A stretch of DNA of 64,000 bases from Anaspis maculata (taxonomy: Eukaryota > Arthropoda > Insecta > Coleoptera > Scraptiidae), in assembly GCA_949128115.1 (NCBI GenBank), contig OX421967.1, forward strand, positions 61,578,855 to 61,642,854, given 5' to 3'. Below, piece after piece: positions 1-10,540 of this stretch. A program made the position numbers and the translations under genes. The first letter of the stretch is position 1, and each line of letters opens with the position of its first letter. Below the pieces are notes generated by a model that was not told where the DNA came from, did not search any database, and saw nothing but the letters and a program-made list of their open reading frames with translations.

Positions 1-860
1 CGTACTTCAAATGCAATCGTATTCGGTGTAACGTACTTTCGTCGGTATTGAAAAGCAAGACTAGCTGTCACCGGGGCCGTCAAGCTGTGAAAATTCTCGT
101 TCTTTGTAGGCATCGTATGCGCTGGGTTTTTGGAAAGTCGCAGAGCATCCGTACCAGTCTTGCCAACTATCAAAATGTGGTCACCAGAAGCCGTACTCCA
201 AATTCAATTGTATTTGGTGTAACGTACTCTCGTCGGTATTTATAAGCAGGACTAGCTGTCACCGGCGCCGTCAATCTGAGAAAATTGTATTTTTTTGTAC
301 GTATAGGCGGCGCAGGATATTTTGACAGTCGTAAAGCACCCGCATCAGGTTTGCCAACTATCGAAACTTGGTCATCAGAAGCAGTACTTCAGATGCAATC
401 GTATTTTGTGTGACGTACTTTCGTCGGTATTTATAAAGAGGACTAGCTGTCACAGGCGCGGGTAATCTGAGAAAATGATTTTTCTTTGTACACATAGGTG
501 GCGCTGGAATTTTTGACAGATGCAGAGCATCCGAACCAGTCCTGTCAACTATTAAAGCGTGATCACCCAAAACCGTAGTTCAAATGCAATCGTATTTGGT
601 TACGTACTTCCGTCGGTATTTATAAGTAGGATTAGCTTTCACCGGCGCCGTCAGGCTGTGAAAATTCTCTTTTTTGTACGCATAGATTGCGCTGAAATTT
701 TTGACAGCCCCAGAGCATCCGTACCAGTCTTGCCAACTATCGAAGCTTGGTCACCAAAAGCCGTACCCCAAATGCAATCGTATTTGGTTCAACGTGCTTT
801 CGTCGGTATTTATGAGCAGGACTAGCTGTCACAGGTGCCGTTAACCTTAGAAAATCACCC
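1..860 (+). repeat. 190-bp tandem satellite, about 4.5 copies
   Basis: A landmark beginning CTAGCTGTCAC recurs at 61, 252, 443, 632 (as TTAGCTTTCAC) and 822, a spacing of 189-191 bp, so the window opens inside a tandem array. Each unit contains, in order, a GTCACCGGCGCCGTCA motif with the palindromic core CGGCGCCG, a T-rich stretch ending in TTTGTACG, TTTTTGACAG, CCAGTCTTGCCAACTATC, CAAATGCAATCGTATTTGGT and TCGTCGGTATTTATAA. Copies differ by point changes and small indels. Short reading frames here are satellite read-through and differ from copy to copy. The left edge of the array lies outside the window. Confidence 0.93.
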
Positions 861-1713
861 AACAGCAGAGCTAGAACTACTAGCTATTGAACTGCTAGCG
901 ATCGTACTTTGTGTGAAGAACTTTCGTCCGTACTTATATGACAGGAGATTGGAAATCGTCGCGATTAGTGGTATTGGATAACGTGTGTGCTCCTCACTAA
1001 TTTAACGAGTTTTCGACTACGCGCGATAACAAACAGCGGGATAAAGATAAAAGCAAGGTGCAATGTTTGTCGTAGTGCTAGCTCTGCACACAAAGTTTCT
1101 TTCAGTTTTGCCAACTACATTAATGTAATTCCCCTATAATAGCCGGGATAATCTCCATCGCGTTTAGAGGGAGATGACCACTTTATTCACACACACACAC
1201 ACTCACACACGCATATACGGACTTTTAAGGGTTGCGCGTGTCCTCCCTTTGTGCCGGCGTTCCGGCATTGTGCTCGGCGCGCACAAAAAGGATTACGCTG
1301 ATTGTGGCATGCCAAATTGGATTAGATCTGTTGTAGTGGCGGCGGTGCACAAACGCGTGGGAACTTTTTATTTATTGGCAATCCTGCAAGAATGCTCCGC
1401 GACGCCGTCGTACTGTTTCGCGCAGTTCCGGCGCTCTTCTCTCGGTTTTTAATTAAAAACCTCCAGGGCTGGCCCAAAGAAAATATTTTTTTGTCTCTCG
1501 CCCAATTAAGTTGGCACTTATTATTCCGGCGAGTGAACCTGCAGCTGGTGTCTTTCTTTCCCCGTCCCCGTGCACGGCGCCCCCGCGCGCCGGCAGAGAC
1601 CTCTCTATATTGCCGTTGATGTCATTATTTCTCCATTTCGCTTTTAATTAATTCAAGGTCGTGCGCGGCACATCCAGGTGCCGGGGCGAGGCGGACGGCG
1701 GCGGCGCGGCGAG
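861..1713. other. Non-repetitive island, no gene recognised
   Basis: A decayed edge of the 190-bp satellite (GTACTTTGTGTGAAGAACTTTCGTCCGTACTT near 905-940, described here only as a diverged unit tail) leads into mixed-composition sequence. It holds a CA microsatellite at about 1,188-1,212 and a GC-rich stretch at 1,560-1,710. Two overlapping plus-strand reading frames (1,174-1,452 and 1,392-1,619) have no recognisable domain and look incidental. No tRNA, promoter or exon could be supported. Confidence 0.5.
1188..1212. repeat. (CA)n microsatellite
   Basis: Alternating CA dinucleotides interrupted once by a T (CACTCACAC) form a short simple repeat of ordinary eukaryotic type. Confidence 0.9.
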
Positions 1714-1786
1714 AAACGAAAGAAGGAAACCCACGCAAAGTTTTCTTTTTATTCGGTGCTTTCGCGGTTTTTTTGCCTTTTTTGCA
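1714..1786 (+). repeat. Left copy of a direct repeat flanking PBS-like units
   Basis: AAACGAAAGAAGG, then TTCGGTGCTTTCGCGG, a T run and GCCTTTTTTGCA recur in the same order and orientation at 2,033-2,085 (AAACGAAAGAAGAAAC, TCCGGTGCTTTCACG, T run, GCCTTTTTTGCA). The left copy is about 20 bp longer between its two blocks. The pair brackets the primer-binding-like repeats at 1,805-2,032. Confidence 0.7.
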
Positions 1787-1804
1787 TGCCGCAGTTTTTG
1801 TTCC

Positions 1805-2032
1805 AATTCTTCCGGCTGCAAGTGGTTGATGAGAGAAAGGTCCGAGGCAGCTCGTTGAGTTGAAAACGAGAAGGCCTTACGTTGGGCGGCGTCAAATCAG
1901 TACGTAAAGGAGAAATTTGGAAGCGGTTGGTTACAGTACAGTCTTTGAAAGCCCGCTGAGTTGAGAACGAGAAAGCCCCACGTTGGGGGCGCCAAATAAT
2001 ACGTGGGCGAAGTGTGAGCGGTTGGTAATTAG
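1805..2032 (-). repeat. Two tandem ~101-bp units with a tRNA-Lys PBS-like motif
   Basis: Read on the minus strand, each unit has a variant of GGCGCCCAACGTGGGGCTT followed by TCTCGTT(T/C)TCAACTCA(A/G)CG and a stretch ending CAACC(A/G)CTT(C/G)CA. The motif cores lie near 1,880 and 1,981, 101 bp apart. The core matches the complement of the tRNA-Lys 3' end, including the CCA, as in primer-binding sites of lysine-primed LTR retroelements. One copy has GG inserted, giving GCGCCCCCAACG. The same family lies in the opposite orientation at 11,755-12,245. No LTR ends, gag or pol were found, so this is a repeat derived from, or resembling, a PBS region rather than an element. Confidence 0.75.
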
Positions 2033-2085
2033 ACAAACGAAAGAAGAAACTTCCGGTGCTTTCACGATTTTTTGCCTTTTTTGCA
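2033..2085 (+). repeat. Right copy of the direct repeat flanking PBS-like units
   Basis: This copy matches 1,714-1,786 block by block, sharing CGAAAGAAG, CGGTGCTTTC and GCCTTTTTTGCA. It marks the right boundary of the two PBS-like units. Confidence 0.7.
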
Positions 2086-2629
2086 GTTACTGAGTTCACT
2101 GAAGTTCAAGTGTAACGTATTTCTTGTCTCCTTAATTTTTATTGATGTCCTTCATCTTTTGTGTCTTTCGGATATGTTTCAACGTTTAGTAATTTTTCTA
2201 TGCTCACTGACGTTTTGCAATTGCGTTTGTCAAAATATAAGAGCCACGATGTAAATCCCGGAATATTTTTTCCATGAATACCGTGAAAAGTCGCACCCTG
2301 GTGCCATCGATTGCGTCTGCCCACCGTAACTTGACTGCAGCGGTGTGATGAAATCGGGACTGTGAAGTTGTGGGAGTCATAAGATATCATACCTCGTAGC
2401 TTAGTTGTCTTGGCATATTTTGGGAGGTTCCGCTTACCTGAAACAAGAAAACAAAAACGTGAAAATACTGACAAATCACCAAGCTTCGCCGAAATCCTAC
2501 TTCAAGGCATTTTGAATGCATTTTAACCTCTTCCAGAATGATCACTTCAAGATGTTCAAGAATATTCTTCCAAGATCTCACGTAATATCGCTTTAAAATT
2601 GATGAGAATTTTTTTTTCAAGGTTAGTTC
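2086..2629. other. Non-repetitive island carrying a minus-strand splice-like site
   Basis: This is low-complexity-free sequence between the PBS-like repeats and the first AGCT array. A minus-strand reading frame (2,139-2,474) spans it but looks incidental apart from the splice-like segment listed separately. The right edge is a T run (ATTTTTTTTTCAAGG near 2,610) that leads straight into AGCT repeats. Confidence 0.5.
2393..2462 (-). promoter_or_regulatory. Candidate recursive splice site or 45-nt microexon
   Basis: On the minus strand, a pyrimidine-rich tract (TTTTTGTTTTCTTGTTTCAG, from about 2,457 down to 2,438) ends in CAG and is followed at once by GTAAGC. Juxtaposed 3' and 5' splice sites of this form are the known hallmark of recursive splice (ratchet) sites in long introns of flies and vertebrates. 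Alternatively the 45 nt from 2,437 down to 2,393 form a microexon: they are open in one frame (VSGTSQNMPRQLSYE) and end GAG before GTATGA, a usable donor. I do not recognise the peptide. Both readings imply a minus-strand transcript. RNA evidence is absent, so this is an inference from sequence form. Confidence 0.45.
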
Positions 2630-4560
2630 AGTCTAGCTCAGTTCTGGTTCAACTCAGCTCAGTTCTAGTTCAAGTTAGATTTAGCTCAGTTCAGCGTAGA
2701 TCCAGCTCAAGTAAGTTCAGTTATGGGTCAGTTGTTCTAGCTCGACTTGATTCAGCTCCAGCTTAACTTAGCTTAGATCTAGTTCAGTTCTAGCTCGGAT
2801 TGACTCAGTTTCAGTTCAACTTGGCTCAGTTCTAGTTCTTAGAATAGCTATAGTTCAGTTTAGCGTTTTTCTAGCTAAGTTGAGCTCAGTTTAACTCAGT
2901 TTTAGCACAACTTGGCTCAGCTATAAACCACTTTCAGCTCAGTTATGATTCAGTTCAAGCTCAACTCAGCTCAGTTCTAGCAGTTTGATTTAAAATCTAG
3001 CTCAAATATAGCTAAGATTGAAGTTTAGTGCAATTTCAACTTCAACTCATTCATGTTTTACCAAACTCATCTGAGTTTAGCTCGGATTGAACCCACGTTG
3101 CTTCAGTTTGACACGTTCTACTTCCATCAAATCAAGCTCCAGTGACTTAGGGTGCTTAACGTAGCTCAACCATAACTCGGCTTTGGCTCAACTAAGCTCA
3201 CCTACAGCTCAGTTCTATCATCACTTAGCTCAGTTCCAGCTCAACTTGGCCCAGTTTCAGCTTGACCCAGCTGGAGTTGAGTTTAGCTGAGTTCTAGATC
3301 AACTTAGCGCAGTTCCAGTCTAGTTCTAGCTCAACCTGGCCCAGTTTAATTCAGTTCTAGTTTAACTTAGCTATAACGTAGTTTAGCGTAGCTCTTGCTC
3401 TAGTTAAGCTCAGTTCTAGCTCAACTCAGCCTAGTTTAGTTCAATTTAGCTATAGCTTAGTTGAGTGCGGAAGTTTAGCTCGGTTCAAGCTCAATGCAGG
3501 TCAGTTGTATTTCGAGCCAGCCCAGTTCAGCTCAACTCCAGTGAGTTCAACTTAGCTATCCACTTAGTCTCGTGTTAGCTAGTTGAGCCTAATTTTGAAT
3601 CTGCTTAGCTCAGCTCTGACTCAAATAAGCTCATCAGTTTGACAACAATTGGGCGCAGTTTAATCAAGATGAGCCTAGCTTTATAGAAAGCTGGGACCGA
3701 ACCTTTTAGCTCAAGATGATTTCTAACTCAGATAAATTGGAGTCAAGCTACCTCAATTCAACTCTAGATAAGCTAGCTCGGCTCTAAATGGAACTAGCCC
3801 ATCTTAGCTCTGATTGAAGTCAATTCCGCTCTGCATTCATGAGCCTCAATTTGAGTTGAAGTAAACTCTGCTCTAGCTCATCTCTGGCAGAATGGGCTCA
3901 ACTCTGAATAAGTTAGCGGTTACGCGCTGGAGAAAGCTAGCGGTTTTTGCTGACTTCAGCTCAGTTTCGGTTGAAATAAACTCGCCTCTGACTACAACTA
4001 GCTCTACTTGGAATTAGGTCAAACCGCTCTGGTTGAAACTAACTCAAGTTGGAGTGAAGTGAGCTCAACTTTCGCTAACCTAGCTCAGCCCTAGCTAAGC
4101 TGGATTAGATTGGGTCTAAATTTTATCTAAAAAAGCTCAGCTGGCTGAGCTCTAGTTAAAGTTAGCTCAGTTCTAGCTGAAGTCATTTTAGATTTGGTTG
4201 CAGTTGGCTCAGCTTTCAAACAAATTAGCTCGAGTAATCTTTTGATTTTGAGCTTCAGCTCTAGCTAAAGTTTTAGCTGAGTTAGCTTTTCTTCAGCTCA
4301 GTTAGTTTATCTCAAGTTTAACTCCGCCTCGACTGGCACAGGTCAGCTAAACGATGACTCAAACTAAGAGAGAAAATCTTTGTTAGGTTTGCTGTGAGAC
4401 TATTAGGCTATTGGGCAAATTGAATAGCTCGGATCAACTTAGTTTAATTCAGTTCGGCTACAGTTAGCTCGGTTCCAACTGAGTTTTTTCAGCTGAACTG
4501 AGACTGGCTCAGGTTGATTCGTTGGTCTAGCTCAAATTCAGCTCAGATCAAAGTTTGATT
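2630..4560 (+). repeat. AGCT satellite block 1a, irregular domain
   Basis: The plus strand repeats words such as TAGCTCAGTT and TAGCTCAACTT about every 10-11 bp, pairing into ~21-bp units, but with much more divergence than in the next 5 kb. A distinctive non-periodic passage (GCGCAGTTTAATCAAGATGAG, then CTTTATAGAAAGCTGGGACC, 3,652-3,700) reappears at about 36,526-36,580, so this domain and block 3 descend from the same longer sequence. Near 3,900-4,330 there is a sub-domain with alternative words (AAGCTAGCGG, GAACTAGCTC). No gene is visible. Confidence 0.88.
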
Positions 4561-7500
4561 ACACTGAAAGCTGGCATCCAATCCCTGACTTAGTTCAGGT
4601 GAATTGTAGATCAGGTTAGCTATAATAATCAGACAATTATACAAGTTTAGTCAGCTCGTTTCCGGATTAGCTGAAGTTGGCTCGTTGGTGTGACTCTAAA
4701 GCTTTTTCAACAAAGTTGGATGAATTTCAGCTGGCGATGAACTTGGCTAGCTCACTTTTGGCTGAACTTAGTACAGTCCTAGTTTGACTCCGCTCAGTTA
4801 GAGCTTAACTAAGCTCAGCAAAGCTCCACTTAACCTAGTTCTAGAGCTTGGTCCAGTTGTAATTGGGCTTGGTTCGAAATAGCTTAGTATTAGCTCAAAT
4901 TGATTCAGTTCTAGCGGAACTTAGTTCAATTCTAGCTCAGTTTTGGTTCAAACCAGTTCTTATTCTTTCTAGCTCAGTTCCAGTTTAACTTAGCTCAGTT
5001 TGAGTTTCTCGTAGCTCAGTTATAGCTCAGCTTAGCGCAATCAAGTCCAGTTCTAGCTCGTTTGCTTGGCTTCACCACAGCTTGGCTCAGCTATAGCACA
5101 GTTAAACTCAGTTCCAGTTCAACTCATCTCAATTATAGTTTGGCTCAGTTCTAGCTTGAACTAGTTCAGTTCTAGCTCGAGCTAGTTCAGTTCTAGCTCG
5201 AATTAGTTTGATTCTCACTTGAATTAGTTCAGTTCAAGCTGCAGATTTAGCTTAGTTCCAGTTGACTTCAGCTTAGCTATAGCTTAGTTTGGCGCAGTTC
5301 GACTTATTTCAGTTCTGGCTCGATATAGTTCAGTTCTAGCTCGAATTAGTTCAGTTCTACTTTGATCAAGTCCAGTCCTAGTGTTCAATTTGGCTTTGCT
5401 GTAGCTCGGTATTGGCTCAACTTGATCCAGTTTTAACTGTACATAGCTAAATTGAGGCTTAGTTCTGGTTCAACTCAGTTCAAATTCTCCCCAGCTCAGT
5501 TCCAGTTCAACTTAGCTCAGTTTGAGTCTTTCTCAGCTTAGCTATAGCTCAGTTCAGCTTCAGTTCAGTTCTAGCTTGTTTACTTAGTTTTAACACACCT
5601 TAGCTCAGCTATAGCCCAGTTCCAGTTCAACTCTGATCAATTATAGTTCAGTTTAGTTCAGTTATAGCTCAAATTAGTTCAGTTCTAGCTCAAACTAGTT
5701 CAAATCTAGCTCGAATTATTTTGATTTTTGCTCGAATTAGTTCAGTTCTAGCTCGATTTAGCTCAGTTCTAGTTCACTCCCGGTTGGCTATAGCTCAGTT
5801 CAGCGCAGTTCGACTTATTATAGTTTTAGCTCGAATTAGTCAAGTTTTACTTTGAATAAGTTCAGTTCTGGTTCATTTTAGCTTTGCTGTAGATCAGTTT
5901 CAGCTCAATTCAACCAAGTTCTACCTCAAATTAGTTCAGTTCTAGCTTGAACTAAGGCAGTTAGGCTCAGTTTTAGCTCGATTTAGCTTATATTAGTTCA
6001 GTTCTAGCGCAACTTGACTCAGTTCTAGTTACACTTAGTGAGAAATAGCTCAGTATTAACTTAACTTAATCCAGTTCTAGCTGAATTCAGCTTAATTTTA
6101 TTGAATTTTTTTATGCTCAGCTACAGCTCAGTGCGATCAAGTTCAGTTTTAACTCAATTATTCAGTTTAATCACAGCTTGGCTCAGCTATAGTCCTGTTT
6201 AGCCCAGTTCCAGTTCAACTCAGATCAATCATAGTTCAGTTTAGTTCTGTTATAGCTCAAATTAGTTCTGTTCTAGCTCGAAAAGGTTCAAATCTAGCTC
6301 AAATTGGTTTGATTCCCGCTCGAATAAGTTTAGTTCTAGCTCGATTTAGCTCAGTTTTAGTTCACTCCTGTTTGGCTGTAGCTCAGTTCAGCGCAGTTCT
6401 ACTTATTAGAGATCTAGCTTGAATTCGTTCAGTTCTAGCTCGAATTAGTTTAGTTCTACTTTGACTTAGTCCAGTTTTAGTTGAATTTAGTTCTGCTGTA
6501 GATCAGTTCCAGCTCAACTCAACCAAGCTCCACCTCAAATTAGTTCAGTTCTAGCTTGAATTAAGGCAGCTAAGCTCAGTTTTAGCTCAATTTAGCTCAT
6601 ATTAGCTCAGTTCTGGCCCAACTTGGCCCAGCTCAGTGAGAAACAGTTCAGTATTAGCTCAACTTGATCCAGTTCCAGCTGAATTTAGCTCAATTCTAGC
6701 TCTAATCGGGTTCAACCCAGTTCGACTTCTTCCTAGCTCAGTTCCAGTTCAACTTAGCCAAGTTCAAGTTTTTCTCACTTCAGCTACAGATCAGTTCTAG
6801 CTCGTTTACTTAGTTTCACCACAGCTTGGCTCAGTTATAGCCCAGTTTAGTCCAGTTTCAGTTTGACTCAGCTCAATTATAGTTTAGTTTAGTTCAGTTC
6901 TATCCCAAGTCAGTTGGGTTCTAGCTCGAATCAGTTTGATTCCCGCTCAAATTAGTTCTGTTCTAGCTCGATTTAGCTCAGTTCTAGTTCACTTTAGTTT
7001 GGCTATAGCTCAGTTTGGCGCAGTTTGACTCTAGTTTTAGCTCGAATTAGTTCAGTTCTAGCCCAAATTAGTTCAGTTTAGCTAAGTTTTAGCTCATAGT
7101 AGCTCAGTTCTAGCCCAATTTAGCTCAGTTATAGTTGGACTTTGACTGAGTCAAATTTTAGTCCAATTTAGCTTTGATGTAGCTCAGTTTTAGCTCAATT
7201 TAACCAAGTTTTACCTCGAATTGGTTCGGTTCTAGCCCAAATTAGTTTAGTTTAGCTAAGTTTCAGCTCCTAGTAGCTCAGTTCTAGCTCAATTTAGCTC
7301 AGTTATAGTTGGACTTGAATCAAAATAGCTCAGTATAAGCTCAACTTGATTCAGTTCTAGCCGAACTTAGCTCAATTCTAGCTCAGTCCTAATTCAACCT
7401 AGTTTGAATTCTGCCTAGCTCAGTTACAGTTCAACTTAGCTAAGTTCAAGCTTTTTCAACTCAGCTATAGCTCAGTTTAGCCCAGCTTAGCGCAGTCAAG

Positions 7501-9835
7501 TTCAGTTCTAGCTCGTTTAACTTAGTTTCACTACAGCTTGACTCAGCTATAGCCCAGTTCCAGTTCGACTCAGATCAATTATAAATTGTTAAGTTCTAGC
7601 TCCAATTGGCTTAAATTTAGCTCGAATTAGTTTGATTCTCGCTCGAATCAGTTCAGCTCTAGCTTGATTTAGCTCAGTTCTAGTTCACTTTAGTTTAGCT
7701 ATAGTTCAGTTAAGCGCCGTTCGACTAAAGTTTCAGCTCGAATTAGTACAGTTCTACTTTGACTAAGTCCAATTCCAGTTCAATTTAGCTTGGATTTAGC
7801 TCAGTTTCAGCTCAATTTGACCAAGTTCTACCTCAATTTAGTTCAGTTCCAGCCCGAATTATTGCAGTTTAGCTCAGTTTTAGCTCATATTAACTCGGTG
7901 CCAGCCCAACTTGGCTCAGTTCTGGTTGGACTCTAATTGAAATAGCTCGAATTAGTTCAGCTCTAGCTCGGGGTAGTTTGATTCTCGCTCGAATTAGTTC
8001 AGTATTAGCTCAACTTGATCCAGTTCTAACTGAACTTGGCTCAATTCTAGCTCAGTTCTAGTTCAACCCAGTTCGAGTTCTTTCTAGCTCAGTTCCAGTT
8101 CAACTCAGCCAAGTTTAAGTTTTTCTAAGCTCAGCTACAGTTCAGTTCAGCTCAGCTTATGCAGTCAAAATCAGTTCTAGCTCGTTTACTGAGTTTTATC
8201 ACAGCTTGGCTCAGTTATAGCCCAGTTCAGCCCAGTTTCAGTTCAACTCAGGTCAATTATAGCCCAGTTTGGTTCAGTTCTATCCCAAGTTATTTTGGTT
8301 ATAGCTCGAATTAGTTCAGTTTCAGCCATGAACTAGTTCAGTTCTAGCTCGACTTAGTTCGATTCTCGCTTTCAGTCCCAGCTCGATTTAGCTTAGTTCT
8401 AGTTGATTTAGTTCAGCTATAGCTCAGTTTAGCGCAGTTTGACTTTAGTTTCAGCTCGAATTAGTTCCGTTCTACCTTGACTAAATCCAATTCAAGTTTA
8501 ATTTGGCTTTGATTCAGCTCAGTATCAGCTCAATTCAACCAAGTTCGACCACAAATGAGTTCAGTTCTACCCCGAACTCATGCAGTTTAGCTCAGTTTTA
8601 GCTCATATCAGCTCAGTTCTAGCCCAACTTGGCTTAGTTCTAGTTGGACTCAACACGAAATAGCTCAGTATTAGCTCAATTTAATCCAATTCTAACTGAC
8701 TTGGCTCAATTCTAGCTCAGTTCTACTTCAATCCAGTTCGACTTCCACCTAGCTCAGTCCTAGTCCAACTTAGCCAAATATGAGTTTGTCTTGGCTCAGC
8801 TATAGCTCAGTTTAGCCCAGCTCAGCGCAGTCTAGTTTAGTTTTGACTCGTTTAACTTAGTTTTACCACAGCTTGGCTCAGCTATAGCCCAGTTCAGCCC
8901 AGTTTCGGTTCAACTCAACTTATTATAGTTCTGTTTAGTTCAGTTCTATCTCAAGTTGGTTCGGTTCTAGCTCAAATTGGCTCAGTGCTAGCCTCGAACT
9001 AGTTCAGTTCTAGCTCAAATTGGTTCAAATCTAGCTCAAATGAGATTTTCGATTTGATTTTCGAGCGAATTAGTTCAGTTCCAGCTCGATTCAGCTCAGT
9101 TCAAGTTCAGTTTAGTTCAGCTATAGCTCAGTATAGCGCAGCTAGACTTCAGTTCCGTCTCAAATCAGTTTAGTACCACTTTGACTTAGTCGAATTCTAG
9201 TTCAATTTAGCTTTGATTTGGCTCAATTCTAGCTCAATTTGATCAAGTTCTTCCTCAATTTAGTTCAGTTCTAGCCTAGCTCTCAGTTCTAGCTCAGTTT
9301 TAGCTCATATTAGCTCAGTTCTAGCCCAACTTGACTCAGTTCAAGTTGGACTTGAATCAAAATAGCTCAGTCTTAGCTCAATTTAATCCAGTTCCAATTA
9401 AAATTGGCCTAATTTTGATTCAGTTCTAGTTCAACTCAGTTCGAGTTCTTCCTAGCTCAGCTCCAGTTCAACTTAGCCAAGTTTGAGCTTTTTCTGAGCG
9501 CAGCTGCAGTTCAGTTCAGCTCAGATTACGCGGTCAAGTTTTAGCTCTGTTAATCAGTTTCATCACAGCTTGGCTCAGCTATAGCCCAGTTCAGCCCAAT
9601 TTCAGTTCAACTTAGCTCAATTATAGTTCAATTTAGTTCAGTTCTATCTCAAGTTAGTTCGGTTCTAGCTCAAACTAGTCCAGTCCTAGCCCCGAACTGG
9701 TTCAGTTCTGGCTCAAACTAGTCCGATTCTCGCTTGAATTAGTTCAGTTCTAGCTCGATTTAGCTCAGTTCTAGTTGACTTTAGCTCAGTTATATTTCAA
9801 TTCAGCGCAGTTCGACTTATTCAAGTTCTAGAATT
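4561..9835 (+). repeat. AGCT satellite block 1b with ~510-710 bp higher-order repeats
   Basis: Dense ~21-bp units (AGTTCAGTTCTAGCTCGAATT type; 21 bp) cover the whole interval. A marker close to CACAGCTTGGCTCAGCTATAG recurs near 5,091, 5,600, 6,177, 6,825, 7,537, 8,205, 8,872 and 9,569. The intervals are 509, 577, 648, 712, 668, 667 and 697 bp, so eight higher-order units can be counted, and their length drifts. Units share an internal order: CACAGCTTGG segment, GATTCTCGCTCGAATTAG segment, TAGCGCAGTTCGACT segment, GAAATAGCTCAGTATTAGC segment. Individual 21-mers are poorly homogenised. The block stops abruptly at about 9,835, where a CACG-rich repeat begins. Confidence 0.93.
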
Positions 9836-10540
9836 AGGATAAGTTATTTTACTTGATCTTACGTGATCACACGCTATTCAACTCATGCCAACTCAAGTTA
9901 TCTCACGTGATCATGCAATGTCCCAAGCAATTATACCACTTTCGCATCATCACGCAGTACCACCCTCTCATCCAAAGCAATACAATGCCACTTTCCTCAC
10001 GTGACCTCACGTTACCTCACGCTGTTCCACGCAATCGCATGCTATCATTCGATTAGCATGTCATCATTGCATGCGACCTCACGTTATCCCACGCCTCATC
10101 ACACCGAAATTGAGTAATCTTTTGCAGTCTCACGCTATCATGCGATGTTTCACGCCATCTCAAGCAATCTCACGTCAGTATATTACGCCATCTCATATTG
10201 CCTTACGCGATTTCACACTATGTTACGTGTTCTCATACGCTGTTTATCTCATGTCATATCACGTTATCTCATGTGATCGTGCGATGATCCAAGCAATCAC
10301 ACCACGCGAACCCACATTGCAAAACCACTCTACTATTCTGAGCAATACAATGCCGCTTCTCACGTGACCTTACGTTATCTCACGTCACCTTACATCATTT
10401 CAAGTGATCCTTCGCAATCTCACGCTATTATCCCTCCATGTCTCACGCCTTCTCACGCAATCTCATAGCAGTATCTCACGTAATCCCTATTGTATCACGC
10501 AATCTCATGTTATTTCACTTTTAAGATTATCATTTTAGCA
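9836..10540 (+). repeat. CACG-rich ~10-bp tandem repeat with ~360-bp duplication
   Basis: Words of the form TCTCACGCAA, ATCTCACGTT and CTCACGTGAC follow each other every 10-11 bp. The order of longer landmarks is duplicated: CCAAGCAAT(T/C)A(T)ACCAC occurs near 9,925 and 10,290, and CTCACGTGACC(T)(C/T)ACGTTA near 9,997 and 10,357, both about 360 bp apart. Two plus-strand reading frames (9,853-10,056 and 10,071-10,367) are translations of this repeat and not genes. CACGTGA boxes occur by virtue of the repeat. Confidence 0.85.

Noticed and set aside
1860..2000. tRNA-Lys gene or pseudogene
   Set aside because: Only the T-arm/acceptor end with CCA matches. Nuclear tRNA genes do not encode CCA, and no D-arm or anticodon arm precedes it at the right distance.
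2630..9835. CRISPR array
   Set aside because: Repeats are contiguous and degenerate, without unique spacers or cas genes, and the DNA is eukaryotic in character.
4561..9835. RNA polymerase III A-boxes in every AGCT unit
   Set aside because: TAGCTCAGTT fits the start of an A-box, but the following GG is usually CT and no B-box lies at a fixed spacing, so individual promoters cannot be claimed.
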